A stretch of 64,000 nucleotides of DNA from Luscinia megarhynchos (lineage: Eukaryota > Chordata > Aves > Passeriformes > Turdidae). Where the stretch lies: positions 22,463,002-22,527,001 of the forward strand of contig CM067570.1 of assembly GCA_034336665.1 (NCBI GenBank), written 5' to 3'. A program made the position numbers and the translations under genes. Numbering within the stretch: position 1 is the stretch's first letter; the number at the start of each line of letters is the position of its first letter. The notes under the pieces were generated by a model. It saw only the letters and a list, made by a program, of their open reading frames with translations. It was not told the DNA's origin and searched no databases. This document shows positions 47,403 through 57,061 of the stretch, one piece after another.

Positions 47403-47518
47403 CTATCCAAGACAGAGTAAAAAGACAAAATATGAAATTCAACCATGATTGTGGGAGATGTCAGCTCAGGAGAACTGATTTTATATCCAAAAGATAGTAA
47501 GAGAGAGCCCATACACAC

Positions 47519-47797
47519 CTAGGACATTAATGCTGGCAGAACAGCTACTGCTCCCAACGTCATTTTGAACCTCAAAGATGTATTCTCCACTATCTTTCTT
47601 GTCTGCATAAAGCACCTTTAAGACTGAGACGGTATCTGTAACACTGATCTTATATTTTGGGCCCAATGTCAGTTCCTTGCCATCTTTGAACCATTTGGCT
47701 GTAATAGGTTTTGTTCCTGAAAATTTACACTGCAAGGTTGCTGGGTCTCCCTCAGTCACATCTATTGACACAGCCTTGTCCACAACTGTAGCAGGTT
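47519..47797 (-). CDS. TTN: Titin Ig exon, 6-Ig super-repeat B position 4
   Basis: EPATVVDKAVSIDVTEGD; LQCKFSG has the B-strand Cys but GEYIFEVQN lacks the F-strand Cys; AKWFKDG. Confidence 0.92.
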
Positions 47798-47891
47798 CTG
47801 TTGTAAACAAGGAGACAGAGTGTTAAGTGCATCTGCAAAAATCACAAGGGAACAATCTCAGATCATTGCCAGCCCTCAGGATAAGACCAAC

Positions 47892-48170
47892 CTTTGACAG
47901 TCAGCAGAGCAGAACACCTCTGAATTCCTGCCTCGTTCTTAGCCTGACAGAAATATTTCCCATCATGTTTCAGCTCAATAGATCTCACCATAAGAGTGGC
48001 AACATTGTTCACAAAGGTCATTTTGATATTATTGTCTTCAATCACTTCATCATTGTCTTTCAACCAGGACACAGTGATGGGCAAGGAACCTTTAATAGCA
48101 GCCTGAAACACAACTGTTCCCCCTCGAAGGGAGCTAATGTTTTCTATCTTCTTCAGAAACTGCGGAGGCT
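47892..48170 (-). CDS. TTN: Titin Ig exon, 6-Ig super-repeat B position 3
   Basis: EPPQFLKKIENISSLRGGT; VFQAAIKG without B-strand Cys; VSWLKDN; GKYFCQAKN. Confidence 0.92.
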
Positions 48171-48281
48171 CTGGCAGGAAGAAAGTGATTTTGTAAGTAC
48201 AAGTCTGAGTGTGTAACAGTGTGGCATGGAAACCACACTGGGCTAAAAGCATGCTAGAGGTGTCCTGCACCTTGCACTAAC

Positions 48282-48560
48282 CTTTCAGCATGACCTCTGA
48301 GCGGCAGAGGCAGCTCCCAACATCGTTTGTTACTCTACACTGATACTCGCCAACATCAGAAGCATCAAACCTGAACACATGGAGGCTAATCAAAGATTTC
48401 TCAATGCTTATTCTGTGCTTCTTACTGCTCCGCACGGGTTTATCATCTTTCACCCAAAACACTTCAAAGGGAGGTGTGCCAAGCACCTCACACTCCAAAA
48501 CCACATCAGAATCCTTCAAGACTTCCATGGATTGAAACTCCTTGCTAAAATAAGGTGACT
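48282..48560 (-). CDS. TTN: Titin Ig exon, 6-Ig super-repeat B position 2
   Basis: ESPYFSKEFQSMEVLKDSD; LECEVLG, VFWVKDD, VRSSKKH (position 2 hallmark) and GEYQCRVTN. Confidence 0.92.
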
Positions 48561-48667
48561 CTAGAGTGTGAAAAAGAAAGTGCAATTTGCATTAATCATA
48601 CTTTTGAAGCCGGTACCATCGTACTGAGTTTAAAGATACAAACTGTGTGTCTGGATATCACACACAC

Positions 48668-48949
48668 CTTTGACTGTAACAACACTACTGCAGATATCTT
48701 TTCCAGCGTCATTTTTGGCTTCGCAAATGTATTCCCCACTGTCTTCAGTATCAACCTCTGAAACGTGGAGTATTGCCAAAGATTTTGTAAAAGACATCCT
48801 GTATTTGTCACTCTCCTTTAGCTCTCTATCATCCTTGAACCATGTGATTTTAATCTCAGGAGTACCAGTGACTTCACAGGTCAGCTCAGCATATCCACCT
48901 TTCTTTACCAGATGAGCCGGCTCTAGCTTCTCCTTGAAGGCAGCAGGTT
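48668..48949 (-). CDS. TTN: Titin Ig exon, 6-Ig super-repeat B position 1
   Basis: EPAAFKEKLEPAHLVKKGG; LTCEVTG, ITWFKDD and GEYICEAKN. Opens the second 6-Ig block. Confidence 0.92.
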
Positions 48950-49049
48950 CTGTGGATTTAAGAAGAGTGTTCAGGACAAAGAACATGGGAAAGAGTGCTG
49001 CTGTGTTAATCCAGCAGCTAGAATTTTAAATAAGAGTAAGAACGCAAAC

Positions 49050-49328
49050 CTTTCACAAATAAGTTTGCACTGCATGTTACTGAACCAGCTACATTAGAGA
49101 CTTTGCAGGTGTATTTTCCAGAGTCAGTTGGTTTGACTGCATAAAGCTCCAAGTAACTTGCTAATGCTTCTGTCATAATGTAGCAGGCTCCTCCTGTCAC
49201 CAGCTCAGTATCACCTTTAAACCATTTCACTGTCAGTGGTGTTGTGCCTTTAAACATTCCTTTGAAATGTACAGTTGATGCAGGCAATACATCTTGAGAC
49301 TCTGGTTCTACAGTGAAGCTGGGTGGCT
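49050..49328 (-). CDS. TTN: Titin Ig exon, 6-Ig super-repeat A position 6
   Basis: EPPSFTVEPESQDVLPAS; VHFKGMFKG lacks the B-strand Cys; VKWFKGD; GKYTCKVSN. Confidence 0.92.
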
Positions 49329-49446
49329 CTGGATTGTGTTGAAAGGAAAAAATTGTCAAGAGTAAGAGAGGGCTTGTATTTTGGGAAAGAAAAGTATTAT
49401 CACAAGGTAAGCAAAATTCCAAGAAAAGTGAAGCAAATTGCCAAAC

Positions 49447-49734
49447 CTTTTATAAACAAAGTGCTACTGCTCTCTTTGCTACCAGCAGAGTTTGTGGCTC
49501 TGCAAATGTAGACCCCAGCGTCACTGGCATCTAGGTGTTTTATTTCCAAAGATGCTGAGCCTTCTGCAAAATGTACTGTGTACTTGGCACTTGAAGTGAT
49601 CTCAGTATCCTGCTTAAACCATGAGACAGTCATTGGAAGAGAGCCTGAAACTTTGCAGTCCAGGCGGCACGAGGCACTAATGACACTGTCAACATTCTTC
49701 AGTGGTTTAGTAAAGAAGGGAGGGAGAGTGCGAT
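49447..49734 (-). CDS. TTN: Titin Ig exon, 6-Ig super-repeat A position 5
   Basis: DRTLPPFFTKPLKNVDS; CRLDCKVSG, VSWFKQD and GVYICRATN. The D(R/Q/L)xxPP start marks position 5 in every block and makes these exons 288 bases rather than 279. Confidence 0.92.
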
Positions 49735-49857
49735 CTGTTGAGAGTGAAAAAAATGACAGAAAGGAACACATGAGCAAAACAGGAGTGCTGTTCTGCTTCT
49801 GGCTCTGTTGGGCACAGAGCAGAGCAATAGGGCTCTTTGCAAAGAGGCAGTACCAAC

Positions 49858-50136
49858 CTAGCACAGTGAAGCTGGTAGTACAAGAACTGATGCCCACATC
49901 ATTGGATATCTCAAAGGTGTATTCACCACTGTCCTGCATTTCAGTGGCATAAAACTTGAGCTGGGCAATGTTATTTTTGAAGCTGATCCTATATTTTTTG
50001 CTGGCAGGTAGTGGCTTTCCATCTTTGAACCATTTGGTTTTCAGCTCTGGAGTCCCTGTGACAGTGTACTCCAAAATAGCTGGTTCCCCAGCTGTAACCT
50101 GGATCATTTCAGCTTTTTCAATTATTTTGGCAGGTT
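49858..50136 (-). CDS. TTN: Titin Ig exon, 6-Ig super-repeat A position 4
   Basis: EPAKIIEKAEMIQVTAGE; ILEYTVTG and GEYTFEISN, so both canonical cysteines are replaced; TKWFKDG keeps the core Trp. Donor CTAG|GTTGG. Confidence 0.92.
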
Positions 50137-50229
50137 CTACAACAGAATTAAACAACTGGTGTTAAGGACAAAAGGAAATTTCTTCTCTCAGGTAGGAGAC
50201 TGAAGGGATCACAGCACTTCTCCACTGAC

Positions 50230-50508
50230 CTTTCACTGCTAGTTCACCAAAGCAGGACTGACTTCCTGCATCATTCTCAGCCACGCAGGTGTATTTGCCA
50301 CCAGAGCTCAGCTGGACTCCGGTAATTTGCAGTGTTGCTAGACCGTGATCAAATGTCACTCTCACATTGTTATCATCTTTAATAATGTCTTTGCCCTTCA
50401 TCCATGTCACAGAAATAGGCTCTGACCCTTTCACCACGGCCTGTAATGTAACACTATCTCCAGCCAGAGCTGTCACATTTTCGATTTTCTTAACAAAAGA
50501 CGGTGGTT
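50230..50508 (-). CDS. TTN: Titin Ig exon, 6-Ig super-repeat A position 3
   Basis: EPPSFVKKIENVTALAGDS; the B-strand reads TLQAVVKG, so the first disulphide Cys is missing; VTWMKGK; GKYTCVAEN. Confidence 0.92.
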
Positions 50509-50877
50509 CTAGTTCAAAGAAGAGAGACAAGAAAAAAAATACTCATCTACTATTATATCACCATATAAAACCTAGTACTTAAAGACAGTTTTGTAAGACA
50601 GTGTGTGCAGTGCATGTCACAACTCAGCAAAAGAGCAGGTAAGTTGGAGAACTACTTTCTCCAGCCAGGAGCTAATGGCCCATTAATCTCAATGTTCTTC
50701 AAAGTCACAGGTTTGATGCCAGATAAGACTCAAGACGCACACAGAATTTTAAGAAAAGAAGATACTCTTTTTCCCCAGTCTCCCGAGCCTCCCACAAATC
50801 CAAAGGAAAGACATTTTATGAAATAAGAGGTTTTTGCCAATCCCTTCAGTAAGAGGAGTTTTCTCTCTCCCACTGAC

Positions 50878-51156
50878 CTTTCAAGATGTATGTGGCACTG
50901 CATATGCACTTCCCGACTTCATTCGCTATCACACACTCGTATTCACCAACATCGGCACTATTAAATGAGGACACCTCCAAAGAAATAACAGCCTTCTGAG
51001 AGGTCAACCTGTATTTTTTACTACTGCGAATCTGCTTCTTGTCTTTGTACCAGCTAATCTCAAAGGGTCCAGTGCCAGCAACCTCACACTGAAGAATGGG
51101 GTTTGTTCCCTTCACTAGCTCTGCAGGTTCAAGTGTTCGGACGAAAGATGGAGGCT
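50878..51156 (-). CDS. TTN: Titin Ig exon, 6-Ig super-repeat A position 2
   Basis: EPPSFVRTLEPAELVKGTN start; LQCEVAG, ISWYKDKK, IRSSKKY (the hallmark of position 2) and GEYECVIAN. Confidence 0.92.
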
Positions 51157-51266
51157 CTATAAAAGCAGTAAGAAAGAATTAGTCAACTGTGCCAAAAAAA
51201 AAAAAAATAAAAAAGGAAGAAAGGTTTTTCTCAAGAATGTGACTGGCAGCAACAAGAAGGACAGAC

Positions 51267-51548
51267 CTTTGACAACCACTTCACTGGTGCAACTGTCACT
51301 TCCAACCTCGTTGACAGCTTCACATGAGTAGGTCCCAGTGTCATCAACTTTCATTTCCAAAATATCTAACACAGCCACAGAATTGACAAAGGACATCCTG
51401 TGTGTGTTACTTTCATGGATTTCCTTATTGTTCTTGAACCAAGTAACCTGAATTTCAGGAGACCCTTTGATTTTGCATTGAAGGCGTGCAGAGTCGCCTG
51501 GGGTCAATAAATAAGATGGATCGACCTTCTTCACAAAGGATGGTGGTT
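51267..51548 (-). CDS. TTN: Titin Ig exon, 6-Ig super-repeat A position 1
   Basis: EPPSFVKKVDPSYLL start; LQCKIKG, VTWFKNN and GTYSCEAVN give a full Cys-Trp-Cys core. First member of the first 6-domain block. Confidence 0.92.
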
Positions 51549-52013
51549 CTGAAAATGGGAAGAAAAGGGAAGAGAGAGGAGGAGATGGTAAAAAAGGGAA
51601 GATGGGGAAGAGGAAAGAGGGCGGAAAGGAAAAAGGAAAAGGGAGAAAGAAAAGAAAGCTGAAATACAGAGCTTTGAAAGATTGCTTCCCAGAGCAAGAA
51701 CAAAATACAACTTCACAAGAGATCAGCATAATCTTTGCTGAGCTGTAGCTTCTGTGGTTTTGCTTTCTCTCTTCATCCATCTCTCCCCTGCAGGCAGGAG
51801 CAATTCTTGATTTTCTCTGGTGAAAGAAATACTGAAGTAACACACGGTGCACTGTAAGGCAGAAGGGGAAAAGACTCCATGGGGAATGGACCAGGTGGCA
51901 GGTCTGAGAAGAATTCACAGTGTAATTTCAGCCCAAAGAAGTCTTTCACCTGTGAAAGAAGAAACGGGGAACCCAAGAAGACAAAAGGTAAAGGGGGCAT
52001 AGAGCTATCTTAC
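51549..52013 (-). other. Intron with very long polypyrimidine tract
   Basis: Roughly 51550-51660 is almost pure purine on the plus strand, so the transcript has about 110 nearly uninterrupted pyrimidines ending in the acceptor of the next exon. Nothing else was seen. Confidence 0.8.
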
Positions 52014-52577
52014 CTCTGACTGTGACGCTGGCAGAAGAGGAGCTGCTTCCTGCCTCATTTGAAGCAGTACACACATAGTGGCCTGAGTCCTTGAGCTTAG
52101 CCAGAGGAATCTCAAGTGAGGCTATTTTGTCTTCAAAGTAAATCTTATAATCTTTGCCTGGAGGGATTTTGTTTCCGTCCTTTGTCCACCCTACAGTTAC
52201 TTTCCTGTCTTCATCTACCTGACATTCAAGGCGTATTTTTTTATTAACTGCTGACTGTACTGACTGCAAATCTTTAATGAAGTGGGGCTTGTCTATAATG
52301 ACCATTTCAGTCTGGCAAATATCAGCCCCAAACTTGTTGGAAGCTTTGCAAGTGTAAACCCCTCTGTCACTGGCGGTGAGAAGGGAAATCTCTAAAACAT
52401 GTTTGTTTTCCACTTTGGAGATCTTATGGTGGTCTGAAGGTGAAATAGTGGTTCCATCTTTCTGCCAGGTGATGTCGATGACTGGAGTGCCCGAAACAGT
52501 ACACAGGAACTTGGCATTTTTGCCAACAAAAGTAGTGATAGGTTCAGGTCTGGTAAGAAATGTTGGTGGAAATGCCT
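52014..52577 (-). CDS. TTN: Titin exon: two Ig domains
   Basis: The only two-Ig exon of the tandem (564 bases). Domain 1 is EAFPPTFLTRPEP with FLCTVSG, ITWQKDG and GVYTCKASN. Domain 2 starts KPHFIKDLQSVQS with LECQVDEDRK, VGWTKDG and GHYVCTASNEAG. It ends SVTVRG at donor AGAG|GTAAGA. The mammalian counterpart has the same pair. Confidence 0.92.
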
Positions 52578-53671
52578 CTGCAAAACAAAGGGGTTCAATG
52601 TTATCAAGAGGTGAGGAACAGAGCCACATTTGCCAGGGACAGAGAGCAAGAGAGGCCAGCTTGTCACTGGACACTCTCAAGCAAAAGAAAACAGCAGTGA
52701 AGGAGATAAGAGGTGTTAAAGATGATAAATTTTGGCTTTTGGTTTTGTACTTTTTCAGTCTATGATTTGCTCCAGAGCTTGAAGGCATTTTGAATCTCTG
52801 GAGCAATGCACAAATGAAAGGAAAATAAACAAAAAGCCAGAAATTCTTCCCCCAAGACTGAGATGTTTGCACAGCATTCTCTCAAGATGAGCAAGTTTGC
52901 ACGCATTTCACTGTTCATGCACATTTTTCTAGTCTTTAGCACCTAGCACTTAGCAAAGATCGCATAAGGACTCCTCCCAGAAATAGAAAAGTCAGAGTAA
53001 AAAAAGTCACCATACAAGAAACACCCAAAAGATGGTGGGTGGGTTTTGTTTTTTTTTTTTTTTCCTTTTAAGAAAAAACCCTGCTGTATAGCTCTCAATA
53101 GACAAAAAGTTTGCATATTGAACCCCTTTAAACCTTGTTTTGTTTAAGAAGATCTATTTCCCCAGTCACAGAGTTCCCCTTTGGCCACGGCACAAAGATG
53201 TTCAGGTGTGCAGATCTGCACAACCTGCATCACAAGTATAGTTGCAGGATAAATTTAGGGTGCTAGAATAATCACACAGTGACTATTACACCAAGAAATC
53301 AGATTTAAAAGTGTTTCTTGTGGTTTGGAAGTTAAATAAACCTTCTTCAAGAATGCATTCTCAAAGCAATCCCATGCTGTGTCTTCTGCTCTCTTTCCCC
53401 CCCCCCTTCTTTCTTTCCCTCTAAAATTTTTTCACACTGATTCCCTTCTCTTCATACAGAAAGCACCTAAAAGCAGCATTCTCAAAAGTTATTCCTTTTC
53501 TATGCTTGTACCTGCCCAAAGGCACGGATGCCAAAAGGTAGGTATGGATTATGTACTATAATGGCAACCAAGAGCCGTACCATTAACATGTGCAAGTGTA
53601 GCCGTGAAAGTGTTACAATCCACCGAGATATTTGATGGGAAAAGGAGAAATGTTTGAAAGTCTGCACTTAC
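52578..53671 (-). other. Intron
   Basis: About 1.1 kb intron. It holds a T run near 53047-53063 and a C run near 53398-53407 on the plus strand. No exon-like segment was found. Confidence 0.7.
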
Positions 53672-53950
53672 CAGTTACTGTTAAAACAGCTGTAGAGCTT
53701 ACACTGCCATGCTGGTTGGAAGCCTTACAGCTATATTCCCCACAGTCAACAACTTGAGGCCTCGGGATCTCCAGTGTGGAGAGGTAGTTGGAGGTGCGAA
53801 TGGAGTATTTGTCCCCATCATATATCTCTCGTCCGGCTTTGTACCACTGGAACTTGACATTGGGAGCCATCTCTACCTCACAGGTAAACTTGGCCACATG
53901 ATTTACTGCCACTTCCAAGGGTTCAAGCCTTCTCCTCAGGATTGGCGCAA
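53672..53950 (-). CDS. TTN: Titin exon: Ig just after N2B
   Basis: One Ig: VAPILRRRLEPLEV, FTCEVEMAPN, QWYKAGREIY, DCGEYSCKASN, AVLTVTG. Phase 1-1 with acceptor TAATTTCAG and donor ACTG|GTAAGT. It matches the domain that follows N2B in mammalian titin. Confidence 0.9.
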
Positions 53951-54630
53951 CTGAAATTAGAAGCAGAGAGTAACTCAAAACCCTGCCTGCTGACATTCTG
54001 AAATTAAGTGATTGACTGACCGAAAAAAACCCCCAAAAAGGTGACATACTTGCAATTCACATAAAGTGACTGTAAAAGAAAAAAATATCTGTAAGAAATG
54101 AAAGCAGTACTAGACTCAGTGGACAGATAGTCTTACAGTGCATAATGACATCAGGAAACAGTGGTGATGCTGGAAAAACAAAGTGAAATAGCAATGCACA
54201 ATAGCAATAGGATATAAATGTATAGTAACCTATCCTGGAGTTGTGAAAAATTATGCCGTGAAGGAGAAATGATGGTGAATTTGTGCAATGACTCTAAGGA
54301 GTGAGAGAGAGTGCAGCAGTGAGAAAAATGGGAAGAGCAGGTCCACTTCTCAGGCAGGAGTAGGAGAAATGGCTGGAATTGAGATACAGCTTTGTCCTGA
54401 CCATGCTAGTGCAATAAAACAACAAAGTTCCTGACCAAAGACTGGGGTAATGGAAGTGGGAGGCCCTGCAATATGGTAATAGGAGACCACCAATCCAGAG
54501 AGAAAGGGGGCCCTCTGATTAGTGGCACGATGGTATTAATATTGTATCTCTGCCCAAAGATACACATAGTAGGGGAGGTTCATTAGTAGAGCAGTGCATT
54601 AAAAAGATTACTTTATCCCCACAATCCAAC
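53951..54630 (-). other. Intron after N2B exon
   Basis: About 680 bases between the N2B donor and the next Ig exon. No coding segment, RNA gene or repeat was recognised. Confidence 0.7.
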
Positions 54631-54905
54631 CTCTTTTAACAACTGTGAGTTTTGCTGCTGTTGCTCTTTTTCCAGCTTGATTCAGTGCCTCACAGGTGTA
54701 CTCTCCTTGGTGAATCTCCCCGCACACTTTGCTTATTACTAGTGTGTACATGTCTTGATCTTGCAAACACTTGAATTTGTTGCCTGAAGAGACCAGTTTA
54801 CCCTCAAAGTACCAGTTCACCTCTCTGACATTTGTTATGACAGACACCAGCCTGACACTCTCCTCTTCCTCCACAACAGTGTCAACTAGTTTGCTGTGTA
54901 TGATG
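54631..54905 (-). other. TTN: C-terminal Ig domain of the N2B exon
   Basis: Starts around IIHSKLVDTVVEEEE. It has the Trp of EVNWYFEG and the F-strand Cys of GEYTCEALNQAG; the B-strand position is RLVSVITN, without Cys. It ends AKLTVVKR at the donor. Confidence 0.82.
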
Positions 54906-57061
54906 GGATAACTTTCTTTGCCCAGCTCATCCTCTTGCTTTCCAGCTCTAGTTTCCAGACCCTCTCTGCCCTCTTCCTCACACTTTTCTCCCCTTTTCTC
55001 TTTTCTTTTAAGTATTTCTGTGGGTGTCTCAGTAAGAACATCTGCAGAGACTACATCAGCAGTGTCTATAGCTGGACCCACATCCTTGATTTGACCATGC
55101 TCAGTCACAGCATTGATTACTTGGGCAGACAAAGGGTGTTCCAGTGTTTTTTCTGCCTCCATAGTTCTCTTAGCCTGCTGGGGCTCCAGCTCAAAGATTT
55201 CATCACAGGATTTTCCTGGGAGAAGTGGACTGGCAGAGAATGGAAATGCTTTGGATTTTTCACCAGTCAGGAGATATTTATCTTCACAAAGAAAGGAATA
55301 GAAAACTTCCTTCAAGACTGTGGTCTGGTCAGAAGTCAGAATGTTGACTTCTCCCAAGGAGACTTGGATTTCTATGGGACTACATCCTCCTGTGGTCACA
55401 ACATACATGCACAAGGTATGTGTATTCTCCTTGATGATGTTTATTGCCTGTATTTTAACATCTTCCTTCTCAGCCAACCATTCTGAAAACAAGAGGTTTT
55501 TCCCACTTACCACGGAAGCTTTCAGTGCATTTCTGATTTGAGACTTTATGTCTAAGCTACAGCTCTTGGGAACCAGAGCAGTGAGCTCACTGTCTTCGTT
55601 GAGGGCTTGGATTGGCAGGAGCTCCTGAGAGTACACGATTTCATGGGGTTGTCTCTCTGCCCTCTGCCACTGATCAGCATGCTCTTCCTCCATGGACTGG
55701 TTTTCTTCCAGCAGCAAGGGAAATCTCACAGCCTGTGCCTCATGTATCCTTGCAGCAAAATCCTCCTTTGCTGTTTCCAGGAAATAAATGTTCTCCAAGG
55801 GGACAGCGTGGCCCCCAGTGAAGGCCAATTCAGAGAGAAATCTTGGCTCAGCCTTCAGCTCACCTTGTGCTATCTGAAAGCCCTCAAGGATCTGGATTTG
55901 GTCACCATCCATGGCATGGCTCTCAGTGGTGCTTGACACTTGTAGAAGGGTTTGGGAAGCCTCTGTCTTCAGAGCAGCCAGTTGCTCTGCTGCCTTGGGG
56001 ATGATTTTCTCTTTGGGCATGAGTATCTGTGCAGCTACAGTCCCAAGGCAGCCTGGCAGCTGTCTCCATCGCTGCTGCAGGCACCAAGCCCTGGGGGCCA
56101 GCGGGGAGGGTTTCCAGAGGCTCTGCCAGAAGCCTGCTGCTCTCTCGTATTGTGGCCACCTGGGTGAGCATCTCTTCAACTCTGTGCTGCCAGACAGGCT
56201 GGTGGCAGGCCAGGCAAGACATCCTCCCTGGGCAGCATGTACACTGCCAGGCTCATCTGGGGCTCCCTCATGGGCTCGAGACTGAGCGCTTCTTCCACTG
56301 CAGGAACCTCACCAGCCTCCTGCTAGGAAAGGGGGCTCTGGTCCTCTGCCACCGCGGGGTGCTGCAAGGCTGGGCTCTGCCTGCACACAGCGCGCTCCTC
56401 GGGCAGCACAAGGAGCTCGGCAGAGCACGAGGCCTCACCCAGGGCGCTCACAGCCCCGCAGGTGAAGAGCCCGGAGTCCTGCTCCCCGCACGCCGCGCTG
56501 CCAGAGAGCCCGAGCGGGCAGGGCGGTGAGCGATGGGGCGGCGGCATCGGACAGGGGCTGCCGGCTGCCCCCGGACCGCAGCCCGGTGGGGCAGGGCTCC
56601 CCCAGCAGCGCTGCCCGGCTCCCCGGCACAGCAGGGCCCTGCCGACCCCGACCCGGCCCCGCCCGGAGCCGGGCGCTGCCGCGGGCACTGCACTCACCCT
56701 GGCGCTGCGCACCTCCCGCGGGAGGAGGAGGCTGTGCTCCCTGCCAGCGAACGCTAACTCACAGCCCACGCACGGGGTCAGCTTCTGCTGTTGAAAAACC
56801 ACGGGAGTTTGGGTGTGGGGCTGCCAGCGACCGTAACAGAGAGCCTAGCTACATCTCCCTGCCAGACCTCAGCATCTGAGACCTGTTTCAGGAAAACAGG
56901 GGCTTTGCCCTCTTCCTCAGTTTTCATCTTTGCTTTGCTGAAATAAACTGGTTTCTCAGGCTCAAATTCAAGTGTTTTTTCTTTATCAGGCAACTGAAGG
57001 CCGCTGCTGTAGCCTTCATTTCTTCCTTCCTCAGAAGAGGCAATAAGAGACCTAGTGATGT
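54631..57061 (-). CDS. TTN: N2B exon of titin (5' half disrupted)
   Basis: The N2B element is the cardiac-specific spring of titin; in mammals its unique sequence binds FHL proteins and alphaB-crystallin and is phosphorylated by several kinases. The exon opens after an acceptor at about 57065-57062 with ITRSLIASSEEGR, then an Ig start (KAPVFLKQVSDAEVWQGD to LPWFF). Reading then breaks: a frame change near 56793, a GC-rich segment at 56479-56697, an in-frame TAG at 56325-56323, and frame changes near 56180-56210 and 56045. From about 56045 the frame is open to the donor: unique sequence (MPKEKIIPKAAEQ, LLFSEWLAEKEDVKIQAINI) and a C-terminal Ig (REVNWYFEG, QGEYTCEALN, LTVVKR). The donor is AAAAGAG|GTTGG. 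Identity is firm from the downstream half; whether the upstream half encodes protein as written is doubtful. Confidence 0.85.

Noticed and set aside
54896..55486. Plus-strand ORF of 196 codons opposite the N2B exon
   Set aside because: Antisense shadow of the long open N2B frame; hydrophobic, cysteine-rich translation typical of antisense of acidic coding sequence.
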